A DNA stretch of 64,000 bases, taken from assembly GCF_044457565.1 (NCBI RefSeq), contig NZ_JBITGZ010000001.1:248001-312000 (forward strand), in the 5' to 3' direction. The notes under the pieces are model-generated. The model did no database searches. It was not told the origin of the DNA and worked only from the letters and a program-made list of their open reading frames with translations. The first letter of the stretch is position 1, and every line of letters starts with the position of its first letter. Positions 23,031 to 30,698 of the stretch are shown here, piece by piece. The translations under genes and the position numbers were made by a program. The DNA comes from Kitasatospora sp044457565. GTDB lineage: Bacteria > Actinomycetota > Actinomycetes > Streptomycetales > Streptomycetaceae.

Positions 23031-24176
23031 TCAGCGCCGCAGCCGCTCCACCGCCGCCGCGACCCGCTCGTCCGTGGCGGTGAACGCGACCCGGACGAAC
23101 CGCTCGCCGGCCGGCCCGTAGAAGTCGCCGGGCGCCACCAGGATGCCCAGTTCGGCCAGCTCGGCCACCGTCTCCCAGCACGGCCGGTCCTGGGTCGCCC
23201 ACAGGTACAGGCTCGCCTCGGAGTGCTCGATCCGGAAGCCGTACGCCTCCAGCGCCCCGCGCAGTGCGGCCCGCCGCGCCGCGTACCGCCCGCGCTGCTC
23301 GGCCACGTGCGCGTCGTCCGACAGCGCCGCGACCGTCGCCGCCTGGACGGGCGCCGGCACGATCATGCCGCCGTGCTTACGGATCTCCAGCAGCTCCGCG
23401 ACGACCACCGGATCCCCGGCCACGAAGGAGGCCCGGTAGCCGGCCAGGTTGGAGCGCTTGGACAGCGAGTGGACGGCGAGGATGCCCTCGTGCCCGCCAC
23501 CGCAGACGTCCGGGTGCAGGACGGAGCCCGGATCGGCCTCCCAGCCCAGCTCCAGGTAGCACTCGTCGCTGACCAGCAGCACCCGGTGCTCGCGCGCCCA
23601 GGAGACCGCCTCGCGCAGCCGCTCGACGGGCAGCACCCGCCCGGTCGGGTTGGACGGCGAGTTCAGCCAGAGCAGCCGGACCCGGGCCGGGTCCAGCTCG
23701 TCCAGCGAGTCGTACTCCACCGCCTCCGCGCCGCACAGCCGCGCCCCGACCTCGTAGGTGGGGTAGGCCAGCCGCGGATGGGCCACCTGGTCACCGGGCC
23801 CGAGGCCGAGCTGCGTCGGCAGCCAGGCCACCAGCTCCTTCGAGCCGACCGTCGGCAGGACGGCCTGCGGGCCGATCTCGGCGCCCACCCGGCGGCGCAG
23901 CCAGCCGGCGATCGCCTCGCGCAGCTCCAGCGGGCCCCAGACGGTGGGATAGCCGGGCGTGTCGCCGGCACCGGCCAGCGCCTTCTGGATCACCTCGGGG
24001 ACCGGATCCACCGGGGTGCCCACCGAGAAGTCGCAGAGCCCGCCGGGGTGGGCCAGCGCGGTCCTCTTGTACGGCTCCAGCCGGTCCCAGGGGAAGACCG
24101 GCAGGAGGTCTGATACGCGGCGCGCCGCCCCCGGGTGACCCGGGAACGGCGCGTGCGTCGTGTCGTTGCTGCTCAC
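23031..24176 (-). CDS. dapC: Succinyldiaminopimelate transaminase (actinobacterial DapC)
   Basis: 381 residues, PLP fold-type I. Substrate-side DFSVGTPVDPVPE and GYPTVWGPLELREAI are followed by LLWLNSPSNPTGRV, LVSDECYLELGW, the PLP-lysine segment HSLSKRSNLAGYRASF and C-terminal FVRVAFTA. It converts N-succinyl-2-amino-6-ketopimelate to succinyl-LL-DAP. The ferredoxin gene directly upstream with a 17-nt gap is a known actinobacterial pairing. The GTG at 24176 (VSSNDTT) is the best start although its ribosome site is weak; cotranslation with fdxA may compensate. Confidence 0.9.
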   Translation of the reverse strand: MSSNDTTHAPFPGHPGAARRVSDLLPVFPWDRLEPYKRTALAHPGGLCDFSVGTPVDPVPEVIQKALAGAGDTPGYPTVWGPLELREAIAGWLRRRVGAEIGPQAVLPTVGSKELVAWLPTQLGLGPGDQVAHPRLAYPTYEVGARLCGAEAVEYDSLDELDPARVRLLWLNSPSNPTGRVLPVERLREAVSWAREHRVLLVSDECYLELGWEADPGSVLHPDVCGGGHEGILAVHSLSKRSNLAGYRASFVAGDPVVVAELLEIRKHGGMIVPAPVQAATVAALSDDAHVAEQRGRYAARRAALRGALEAYGFRIEHSEASLYLWATQDRPCWETVAELAELGILVAPGDFYGPAGERFVRVAFTATDERVAAAVERLRR

Positions 24177-24193
24177 AGCTGGGCTGCCACCGA

Positions 24194-24520
24194 TCAGTGG
24201 TCGGCGTTCTGCGGCGGCAGAGCGGCGATGAACGGGTGGTCGCGCTCGATCAGGCCGAGCTTCGAGGCACCACCGGGCGAGCCGAGGTCGTCGAAGAACT
24301 CGACGTTCGCCTTGTAGTAGTCCTTCCACTCCTCGGGAGTGTCGTCCTCGTAGAAGATCGCCTCGACCGGGCAGACCGGCTCGCACGCGCCACAGTCGAC
24401 ACACTCATCCGGGTGGATGTAGAGGGACCGCTCGCCCTCGTAGATGCAGTCAACCGGGCATTCTTCGATGCAAGCCTTGTCCTTGACGTCGACACAAGGC
24501 TGCGCGATGACGTAGGTCAC
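24194..24520 (-). CDS. fdxA: Seven-iron (3Fe-4S/4Fe-4S) ferredoxin
   Basis: 108 residues. C9-x7-C17-x3-C21-P binds the 3Fe-4S cluster, and C40-x2-C43-x2-C46-x3-C50-P the 4Fe-4S cluster, with C25 nearby. The acidic C-terminal extension (about 55-108, YEDDTPEEWKDYYKANVEFF) is typical of the FdxA/FdxC group in actinobacteria. It is a cytoplasmic low-potential electron carrier. The GTG start follows GAGGAGG. It is the first gene of the fdxA-dapC operon and divergent from the GNAT gene. Confidence 0.93.
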   Translation of the reverse strand: MTYVIAQPCVDVKDKACIEECPVDCIYEGERSLYIHPDECVDCGACEPVCPVEAIFYEDDTPEEWKDYYKANVEFFDDLGSPGGASKLGLIERDHPFIAALPPQNADH

Positions 24521-24605
24521 GCTGTCGTTCCTCCTCGGAAGGGCTGGCCGCCCTAACTATTTGCTTGCGTGCGCGGGTGAGCGCGGCGTCGTCGATGCCC
24601 GCCCC

Positions 24606-24611
24606 TAGTAT
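24606..24611 (+). promoter_or_regulatory. Candidate -10 box (TAGTAT) for the GNAT gene
   Basis: TAGTAT lies about 40 nt before the ATG and upstream of AGGAGGTG, in the divergent gap with fdxA. No clear -35. Confidence 0.4.
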
Positions 24612-24649
24612 CGCGGGTCAGAGACCGCAAATGCACAGGAGGTGCCCAG

Positions 24650-25663
24650 ATGGCGGGTGGAGCCCCGGTCGAGAACCGCCCCGAGGTCCGGATAGACCGC
24701 TCTGACGTGGGACGACGCGTGTCAGTACGGCGGCTGACGGAGATCGTGGCCGACCGGCCGGTGTTCCGGGATGTGATCGGTGTGCTCACATCCTGGGACG
24801 ATCTTGGCCTCACGGTAGTTCCCCGCAGCGGTGCGGCGGTCTCCTTCCCGGCAGAGCTGCTGGTCGCGGGCAGGACGGTGCCGCTCTTCCCGGCGCGCCG
24901 CGCACCGCTGCCGGCGACCGGCCCGGCCGAGCTGGAGCTGATCGCCGCCCGCGGCTGGCCCGCCGTCGACACGGAGCGGCTCGGCGAGTGGACGCTGCGC
25001 GCCTCGGCCGGGTTCACCCGCCGCGCCAACTCCGTCCTCGCCGTCGGTGACCCCGGCCTGCCGCTGCCGGAAGCCGTCGAGGCCGCCCGGCACTGGTACG
25101 AGCAGCGCGGCCTGCCCACCTGGATCTCACTGGCCGAGCAGGCCGCGCCCAAGGGGCTCGCCGAGGAGCTGGAGCGGCACGGCGGCCTGCACCAGGAGAC
25201 GCTGCTGCGCACCGCGCCGCTGGCCGGCCTCGCCAGGATCGCCGGCGACCACCGCCGGGTGCGGCTCTCCCGTACGGCGGACACCGACTGGATGTCGCTC
25301 TACCGCAGGGTCACCGACGACCCGGCGGTGGAGGCCGCCGCCCGCCGGGTGATCCACGGCGGGCCGTCGGTGTGGTTCGCGACCGTCCGCGAGGAGGGCG
25401 GCGGGGCGCCGATCGCCATCGGGCGCTGCGTGGTCGACGGCGCGTGGGCCGGCTTCGGCGCGGTGGAGGTCAGCCCAGCCGCGCGCCGGCAGGGCCTGGC
25501 GTCCGCCATGATGGCCGTGCTCGCCGCCCGGGCCGCCGAGGAGGGCGCCACCGGCGCGTACCTTCAGGTCGAGGCCGACAACGGTGGAGCGCTCGCGCTC
25601 TATGACCGGCTCGGCTTCACGACCAGTCACACTTACCAGTACGTCCGCCTTCCCCAGCGGTAG
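24650..25663 (+). CDS. GNAT-family N-acetyltransferase with N-terminal barrel domain
   Basis: 337 residues. The first 75 or so form a separate small beta domain (VGRRVSVRRLTEIVADRPVF, LTVVPRSGAAVSFPAELLVAG), followed by a linker and a C-terminal GNAT domain (about 200-337). Acetyl-CoA binding is shown by EVSPAARRQGLASAMMAVLA, and the C-terminal DNGGALALYDRLGFTTSHTY is typical. It resembles the M. tuberculosis Rv0428c type in layout as I recall; the acceptor is unknown. The ribosome site AGGAGGTG is near-perfect. Confidence 0.85.
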   Translation: MAGGAPVENRPEVRIDRSDVGRRVSVRRLTEIVADRPVFRDVIGVLTSWDDLGLTVVPRSGAAVSFPAELLVAGRTVPLFPARRAPLPATGPAELELIAARGWPAVDTERLGEWTLRASAGFTRRANSVLAVGDPGLPLPEAVEAARHWYEQRGLPTWISLAEQAAPKGLAEELERHGGLHQETLLRTAPLAGLARIAGDHRRVRLSRTADTDWMSLYRRVTDDPAVEAAARRVIHGGPSVWFATVREEGGGAPIAIGRCVVDGAWAGFGAVEVSPAARRQGLASAMMAVLAARAAEEGATGAYLQVEADNGGALALYDRLGFTTSHTYQYVRLPQR

Positions 25664-25747
25664 CGCCCCACCCGGCCCAGTACCGCCAGTACCGCCAGCA
25701 ACACCCAGCTCCCAGCAGCCGTACCCACGAAAGCCGCCGCCGCCACC

Positions 25748-26626
25748 GTGACCGAGCAGAGCAGAACACGCTTCCGTACCGAGGCCCGGGCCGAGCACCC
25801 CGACCCCGTGCTGCTCTGCCTGCTCGCGGCCGCCGAGCACACCCTCGGCGACCACCCCTACCCGGACGACACCGGGGAGCCGCCCACCCTGGACGCGCTG
25901 CTGGCCGCCTGCCAGGCCGCACTCGACCGGCACGCGGCCGCCGTCCGGCTCGCCGTGGCCGAGCGCGCGCCCCGCACCCCGGAGGAGACGGCGGCGCTGC
26001 TCGCGGCGGTACTCGGCGGGCGGGAGCGCTTCCACGGCCGGGAGGCCGACTACCGCCGGCTGGAGTCCTCACTGCTGCCCGACGTCCTGCGGCGCCGGCG
26101 CGGTCTGCCGATCATGCTGGCGCTGGTGTGGAACGCGGTCGCCGCGCGGGCCGGGCTGACCGTCCACGGCGTGGCACTGCCGGGCCACTTCATCGTCGCC
26201 GTCGGCGGGCCGGACGACGGCGAGGACTACGTGCTCGCCGATCCCTTCCACGGCGGGCGGCTGCTCGACCTGGAGGATGCCGCCGCCCTGGTGAACGCCA
26301 CCGGGCACGCCTTCTCCCCCGGCATGCTCAGCCGCGCCCAGCCGCTGGACATCGTGCTGCGGGTGCTCGGCAACATCCGCAACTGGGCCGCCGACCGGCC
26401 CGAGCACGCCCGCACCCAGCTCTGGGCCACCGAACTGTCCCTGCTGCTCCCCCGGCACCCGGCGCAGCTGCGGCTGGAGCGGGCCGAACTGCTGGTGCGC
26501 ACCGGCGACTTCCTGGCCGGGGCCGCCGAGATGGACTCCTACGCCGAGATCCTGGACGCCTTCGACCCGGACACCGCCGCCCGGGTCCGGCTGGACGCCC
26601 GCTCGGCCCGCCACCGCCTCAACTGA
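25748..26626 (+). CDS. SirB1-family transglutaminase-like protein
   Basis: 292 residues. The central SirB1 / transglutaminase-like core is evident from YRRLESSLLPDVLRRRRGLPI, MLALVWNAVAARAGL, VHGVALPGHFIVAVG and YVLADPFHGGRLL. A helical, TPR-like C-terminal region follows (about 200-290). A catalytic Cys is not seen where peptidases have it, so enzymatic activity is doubtful; SirB1 proteins have no firm function. GTG 25748 lies 84 nt after the GNAT stop and lacks a good ribosome site, so read-through from the GNAT gene is likely. Confidence 0.78.
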   Translation: MTEQSRTRFRTEARAEHPDPVLLCLLAAAEHTLGDHPYPDDTGEPPTLDALLAACQAALDRHAAAVRLAVAERAPRTPEETAALLAAVLGGRERFHGREADYRRLESSLLPDVLRRRRGLPIMLALVWNAVAARAGLTVHGVALPGHFIVAVGGPDDGEDYVLADPFHGGRLLDLEDAAALVNATGHAFSPGMLSRAQPLDIVLRVLGNIRNWAADRPEHARTQLWATELSLLLPRHPAQLRLERAELLVRTGDFLAGAAEMDSYAEILDAFDPDTAARVRLDARSARHRLN

Positions 26627-26629
26627 CCG

Positions 26630-26667
26630 GCGGCGGCCGCCTGCTACCGGCCGGGGCCGGCCGCCGC
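26630..26667. terminator. Hairpin between convergent SirB1-type and regulator genes
   Basis: A 9-bp GC stem (26630-26638 with 26659-26667) in a 46-nt gap between two convergent stops. Confidence 0.5.
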
Positions 26668-26672
26668 ACCGG

Positions 26673-27302
26673 CTACAGCCAGCCCTTCTCCCGGGCGATC
26701 CGCACGGCCTCGGCCCGGTTGCGGGCGTCCGTCTTCTGGATCGCCATCGAGAGGTAGTTGCGGACCGTCCCCTCCGACAGGTGCAGCCGCCGGGCGATGT
26801 CGGCGTTCACCGCGCCGTCCGAGGCCGCCGCCAGGACGTCGCGCTCGCGGGCCGTCAGCGGGTTGGCGCCCTCGGCCAGCGCGGCGGCGGCCAGCGTCGG
26901 GTCGATCACCCGCTCGCCGCGCAGCACCCGGCGGATCGCCTCGGCGAGTTCGGCCGCCGGGGCGTCCTTGACCAGGAAGGCGTCGGCGCCGGCCTCCATC
27001 GCGCGGCGCAGGTAGCCGGGCCGCCCGAAGGTGGTGGCGATCACGATCTTCGTCTCGGGGCGCCGCCGGTGCAGCAGCGCCGCCGCCTCGATCCCCGTCA
27101 TCCCGGGCATCTCGATGTCCAGCACGGCCACCTGTACGTCGTGGGCGACCGCCGCGTCCACCACCTCGTCGCCGCGGGAGACCTGCGCGACGACGTCGAT
27201 GTCCCCCTCCAGCCCGAGCAGCGCGGCCAGCGCCTCCCGGACCATCCCCTGGTCCTCGGCGAGCAGGACCCTTACACCCGGTACTGGCGTCTCGTCAGTC
27301 AT
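26673..27302 (-). CDS. NarL/LuxR-type response regulator (DesR-like)
   Basis: 209 residues. The receiver domain (about 9-125) contains LLAEDQGMVREAL, phospho-acceptor D62 in VLDIEMPG, and AFLVKDAP with the conserved Lys. A LuxR-type helix-turn-helix (about 148-205) reads NPLTARERDVL, ADIARRLHLSEGTVRNYLSM. It should be phosphorylated by the adjacent histidine kinase and control the linked ABC exporter. ATG 27302 has TACGCT 6 nt upstream and no ribosome site, so it is probably leaderless and independently expressed, despite lying only 92 nt after the kinase gene. Confidence 0.92.
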   Translation of the reverse strand: MTDETPVPGVRVLLAEDQGMVREALAALLGLEGDIDVVAQVSRGDEVVDAAVAHDVQVAVLDIEMPGMTGIEAAALLHRRRPETKIVIATTFGRPGYLRRAMEAGADAFLVKDAPAAELAEAIRRVLRGERVIDPTLAAAALAEGANPLTARERDVLAAASDGAVNADIARRLHLSEGTVRNYLSMAIQKTDARNRAEAVRIAREKGWL

Positions 27303-27308
27303 GCGCCC

Positions 27309-27314
27309 AGCGTA
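27309..27314 (-). promoter_or_regulatory. -10 box (TACGCT) of a probable leaderless promoter
   Basis: Minus-strand TACGCT ends 6 nt before the response-regulator ATG. Confidence 0.5.
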
Positions 27315-27394
27315 GGGTCGCGGCGCGCGGCGGCGGCGAGGAGGTCACCCCGTCCGACGTCCAGTCTGCGCGGCTGCTCGGTCTGCGCGTGTGC

Positions 27395-28699
27395 TCAGCC
27401 GGCCGTACGGGCGGTGCCGGCCGGCGTACGGGCGGCACCGGCGGCACCGGCACTCTCCTGCGGGACGGTACGCAGCGGGACGAGGGCGCGCAGGCGGAAT
27501 CCCCGCCCGCGCGGCCCGGGGCCGGTCACCAGCCTGCCGCCGACCAGGGCGAGCCGCTCACCGAGGCCCGAAAGACCGTTTCCCGCGGCGGACTTGCCCG
27601 GACCGGGCCCGTTGTCCGCGACCTCCAGCACGGCGTACCGCTCGCCGTCCTCGGCCCAGCTGCGGTCCGCCGTGACGGTGCACAGGGTGGCGCCCTCTCC
27701 GTGCCGGACGACGTTGGTCACCGCCTCGCGCAGCGCCCAGGCCAGCGCGCCGGCCTCCTCGGTGCCCAGCCCCGGCCAGCTGTCGCCGAGCGCGGGGTCG
27801 GCCTCCAGCTCGACCTGGGCGGCGGCCAGCGCCGTACGGGCGGCGGCGAGTTCGACCGGCAGGGTCGGACGGCGGAAGCCGCTGACCGCCTCGCGGACGT
27901 CGATCAGCGACTGCCTGGCCACCGACTCGATGTCGGCGACCTGGGCGCGCGCGGCCTCCGGCTTGTCCTGGTCCATGAACCGCCCGGCCAGCTCACTCTT
28001 CAGCGTGATCAGCGACAGCGAGTGCCCGAGCAGGTCGTGCAGGTCCCGGGCCAGGCGCAGCCGCTCTTCGGACGCCGCCAGGTGCGCGATGGCCGCCCTG
28101 GCCTCCCGCAGCTCCCGCATCGTGACGATCAGCCGCTGGAGGCCGGTCATCGCGAGGCCGCTCAGGAAGCAGGGCAGCACGATCGCGGCGAGGGTGTCCG
28201 CCTCGGCCCCGATCAGCAGCGCGACCACCAGGGCCAGTACCGTCGCCGCCGCCACCCCGGGGATCCCGAGCCTCGGCGGCAGGACGACGGCGACGCAGAC
28301 CGAGGTGTAGGTGAACAGCGTCAGCCAGGCCTCGCCGAGCCCGAAGGAGGTGGCCAGCGCCAGCACCGTCATCACCGCGACGCTGACGTGGTGGCCCCGC
28401 CACTGCGCCGGCTTGGTCGAGCGGGAGGCGACCAGCGTCAGGTAGGCGCTGAGGAACACCGCCAGCGCCAGCCCGCCCGCCACCGTCGCGCCCGTACCGT
28501 GCCGGCCGCCGGCCAGATCCTTGACCGGGTAGGCCAGGTAGACCATCCACAGCGACATCCAGGAGAGCTTGACGACCAGCTGGCGCCGGTTCTCCACCGG
28601 CGCACCCGGGATGTTGGTGAACGAGGTACGCCCCTGCTCCTCCTCCCCCGGCTCGGCGGGACGGCGGTTCAGGGGCGACTTCGGCATGGCGATCATCAT
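27395..28699 (-). CDS. Sensor histidine kinase (DesK/NarX type)
   Basis: 434 residues. Five or so membrane helices (about 40-190) form the sensor, with almost no extracellular loops, as in DesK-like kinases. The HisKA_3 dimerisation helix has ERLRLARDLHDLLGHSLSLI with phospho-His221. The ATPase domain shows WALREAVTNVVRHGEG (N box), VLEVADNGPGPG (G1) and NGLSGLGERLALVGG (G2). The start overlaps the stop of the permease gene (ATGA at 28699-28696), indicating one operon: ATPase, permease, kinase. An open frame continues upstream past the start but is out of frame with the real permease. Confidence 0.9.
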   Translation of the reverse strand: MMIAMPKSPLNRRPAEPGEEEQGRTSFTNIPGAPVENRRQLVVKLSWMSLWMVYLAYPVKDLAGGRHGTGATVAGGLALAVFLSAYLTLVASRSTKPAQWRGHHVSVAVMTVLALATSFGLGEAWLTLFTYTSVCVAVVLPPRLGIPGVAAATVLALVVALLIGAEADTLAAIVLPCFLSGLAMTGLQRLIVTMRELREARAAIAHLAASEERLRLARDLHDLLGHSLSLITLKSELAGRFMDQDKPEAARAQVADIESVARQSLIDVREAVSGFRRPTLPVELAAARTALAAAQVELEADPALGDSWPGLGTEEAGALAWALREAVTNVVRHGEGATLCTVTADRSWAEDGERYAVLEVADNGPGPGKSAAGNGLSGLGERLALVGGRLVTGPGPRGRGFRLRALVPLRTVPQESAGAAGAARTPAGTARTAG

Positions 28700-29418
28700 G
28701 CCTGCTCGGTGTCCCTGCGGTACAGGACGGCCGCAGCGGCCGCGAAGACCACCAGGAAGCCGGCCAGACCGGCGACCGCCGCCAGGTCCAGCGAGTGCCC
28801 GGGCCGGCTGAACGAGGCCAGCTCGTTGTACAGGTACACCGGGTCGAACCGGGCGAAGGGCCGCAGCGAGTCGCCCACCGGGAACCACGTCCCGCCGAAC
28901 AGCGCCATCACCATGTAGGCGATCATCACGATCGGCTGCACCGCGTCCGGCTCCGCCGCGTACCCCAGTGCCACGCCCAGGGCGGCGAAGACGAAGCTGC
29001 CCAGCCACAGGGCCAGACCCAGACCCGCCCAGCGCGCGGCGCTGAGCTCCACGCCCTCGAAGTAGCCGACCGCGAAGACCACCAGGATCGCGGGCAGGGT
29101 GGTGACCGCGCAGGCCGCGATCTTGGCGGTGGTGTACGCCCACCCCGGCAGCGCCGTCAGCCGCAACTGCCGCACCCAGCCGCTGCCGCGCTCCAGCGAG
29201 ATCCGCTGCGCGTTGCCGGTCAGGACGGCCCCGACCGCGCCGAAGGTGGCCATCGAGACCATGAAGTACGCCTTCGCGGGGATGCCCCCCTCGACGTTGC
29301 CGCCGTGGTGGGCGCTGATGAAGAAGACGTACAGCAGCCCCGGGTAGAGCAGCGTGAACAACAGGTAGCGCTTGTTGCGCAGGGTGCGCACGATCTCCAG
29401 CTGGATCAGGGTGGTCAT
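28696..29418 (-). CDS. ABC-2 type exporter permease
   Basis: 240 residues with six membrane helices in the ABC-2 pattern: an N-terminal cytoplasmic segment IQLEIVRTLRNKRYLLFTLL, then a long loop with GNAQRISLERGSGWVRQLRLTALP, a motif typical of DesK-linked exporters. It pairs with the ATPase encoded upstream (ATGA overlap) and precedes the kinase (ATGA overlap). The substrate is unknown; related systems respond to membrane or cell-wall stress and antimicrobial peptides. Confidence 0.88.
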   Translation of the reverse strand: MTTLIQLEIVRTLRNKRYLLFTLLYPGLLYVFFISAHHGGNVEGGIPAKAYFMVSMATFGAVGAVLTGNAQRISLERGSGWVRQLRLTALPGWAYTTAKIAACAVTTLPAILVVFAVGYFEGVELSAARWAGLGLALWLGSFVFAALGVALGYAAEPDAVQPIVMIAYMVMALFGGTWFPVGDSLRPFARFDPVYLYNELASFSRPGHSLDLAAVAGLAGFLVVFAAAAAVLYRRDTEQA

Positions 29419-30419
29419 CGCACACGCTCCTCGGCGGCGTAGTCGTCCTCGGTGTACCTGCCGGCGGTGTCCCTGCCGTCGGCGTACTCGCCGGTGATGG
29501 TCAGGAAGGCCTGCTCCAGGCCCAGCCCGGTGACCTCCAGGCCACGCGGGTACAGCCCCGCGCGGTAGAGACCGGCGACGGTCGCGTCGGCGTCGGCGGT
29601 GCGGATGCGTACCGTGCGCACGCCCGCGGGCCGGCCGCCGATGTCCAGCGACAGCACACCCGGCAGGCCGCGCAGCAGCCGCTCCTGCGGCGGGCCGTCG
29701 GCGGCGTGCAGGTCGAAGGTGACCCGGCGGGCGCCGGCCCTGGCCTTGATCTCCGCCGAGGAGCCGTCGGCGATCAGCCGGCCCCCGTGCAGGACCAGGA
29801 CCCGGTCGGCGACCGAGTCCGCCTCCTCCAGGTAGTGGGTGGCGAACAGCACGGTGCGCCCGGCGTCGGCCTGCGCCCGCATGGTGGCCCAGAAGGCCTG
29901 TCGGACGGAGACGTCCATCCCGGTGGTCGGCTCGTCCAGCACGATCAGATCGCTCGCGCCGGCGATGGCCAGCGCGAACCGCACCCGCTGCTCCTGGCCG
30001 CCGGAGAGCTTGTCCACCTTACGGTCGGCGAGCTCGGCGACGCCGGCGTCCCGCAGCACCTCCTGGACGCCCCGGCCGCGCGGGTGGACGTCGCAGGCGA
30101 ACTTCACCAGTTCGCGGACCTTGACGTCACCCATCAGCCCGCCGCTCTGCAGCATCGCGCCGACCCGCCCGGCCGCGATGGCCGCCCTCGGCGTGCCGCC
30201 GAACAGCGAGACGCTCCCGCGGTCGGGCGCGCGCAGGCCCAGCAGCAGATCCAGGCTGCTGGACTTGCCGGCCCCGTTCGGACCGAGCAGCGCCACCGTC
30301 TCGCCGGGGCGCAGGACCAGGTCCAGATCCCGCACCGCCCGGACGCGGCCGTAGCTCTTGCTGACCTGCCGGAAGGCGGCGACCTCACCGCCCACCCCGA
30401 AATCCGTCACGGTGTTCAT
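29415..30419 (-). CDS. ABC exporter ATP-binding protein
   Basis: 334 residues. Walker A LLGPNGAGKSSSLDLL, Q-loop MLQSGGLMGD, signature LSGGQEQRVRFALA and Walker B LIVLDEPTTGMD are followed by the H-loop FATHYLEEAD. A C-terminal regulatory extension (about 225-334) is typical of daunorubicin-resistance/ABC-2 exporters. It is the first gene of the exporter-kinase operon and is joined to the permease by an ATGA overlap. A poorly defined GA-rich stretch precedes ATG 30419, so the start is likely but not certain. Confidence 0.9.
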   Translation of the reverse strand: MNTVTDFGVGGEVAAFRQVSKSYGRVRAVRDLDLVLRPGETVALLGPNGAGKSSSLDLLLGLRAPDRGSVSLFGGTPRAAIAAGRVGAMLQSGGLMGDVKVRELVKFACDVHPRGRGVQEVLRDAGVAELADRKVDKLSGGQEQRVRFALAIAGASDLIVLDEPTTGMDVSVRQAFWATMRAQADAGRTVLFATHYLEEADSVADRVLVLHGGRLIADGSSAEIKARAGARRVTFDLHAADGPPQERLLRGLPGVLSLDIGGRPAGVRTVRIRTADADATVAGLYRAGLYPRGLEVTGLGLEQAFLTITGEYADGRDTAGRYTEDDYAAEERVR

Positions 30420-30650
30420 CCGTCCCCGTCCCCGCTCTCTCTCCTGGCCCCGGCCGCTGCTCGGCCCGACCTCTCAAGAGTCCCGTCCGGGGGGTGGCCG
30501 ACGGCAGTGTGCACCGTCGTGCTTCGGGGATGACGGATGTCATGCCGGGGCCCGGCCGGATGTCACCGGCTGTCGGGCGCCCCGGTCGCGCCCGGCGCAC
30601 CGGCTGGAACGGGCGCGCTCAGCGCGCACGCGCGCCCGCGGGCGCACACG

Positions 30651-30691
30651 GCGGAGGGGGAGCGGGTACCCACGCCCCGCTCCCCCTCCGC
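30651..30691 (-). terminator. Terminator of the S9 peptidase gene
   Basis: A perfect 16-bp stem (30651-30666 with 30676-30691) and a 9-nt loop, 7 nt past the stop of the minus-strand peptidase. Confidence 0.85.
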
Positions 30692-30698
30692 TCTTCCG

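Noticed and set aside
27395..29425. Apparent fusion of permease region and histidine kinase in one open frame
   Set aside because: The permease is encoded in a different frame with an ATGA junction; the upstream part of this frame is only an open shadow.
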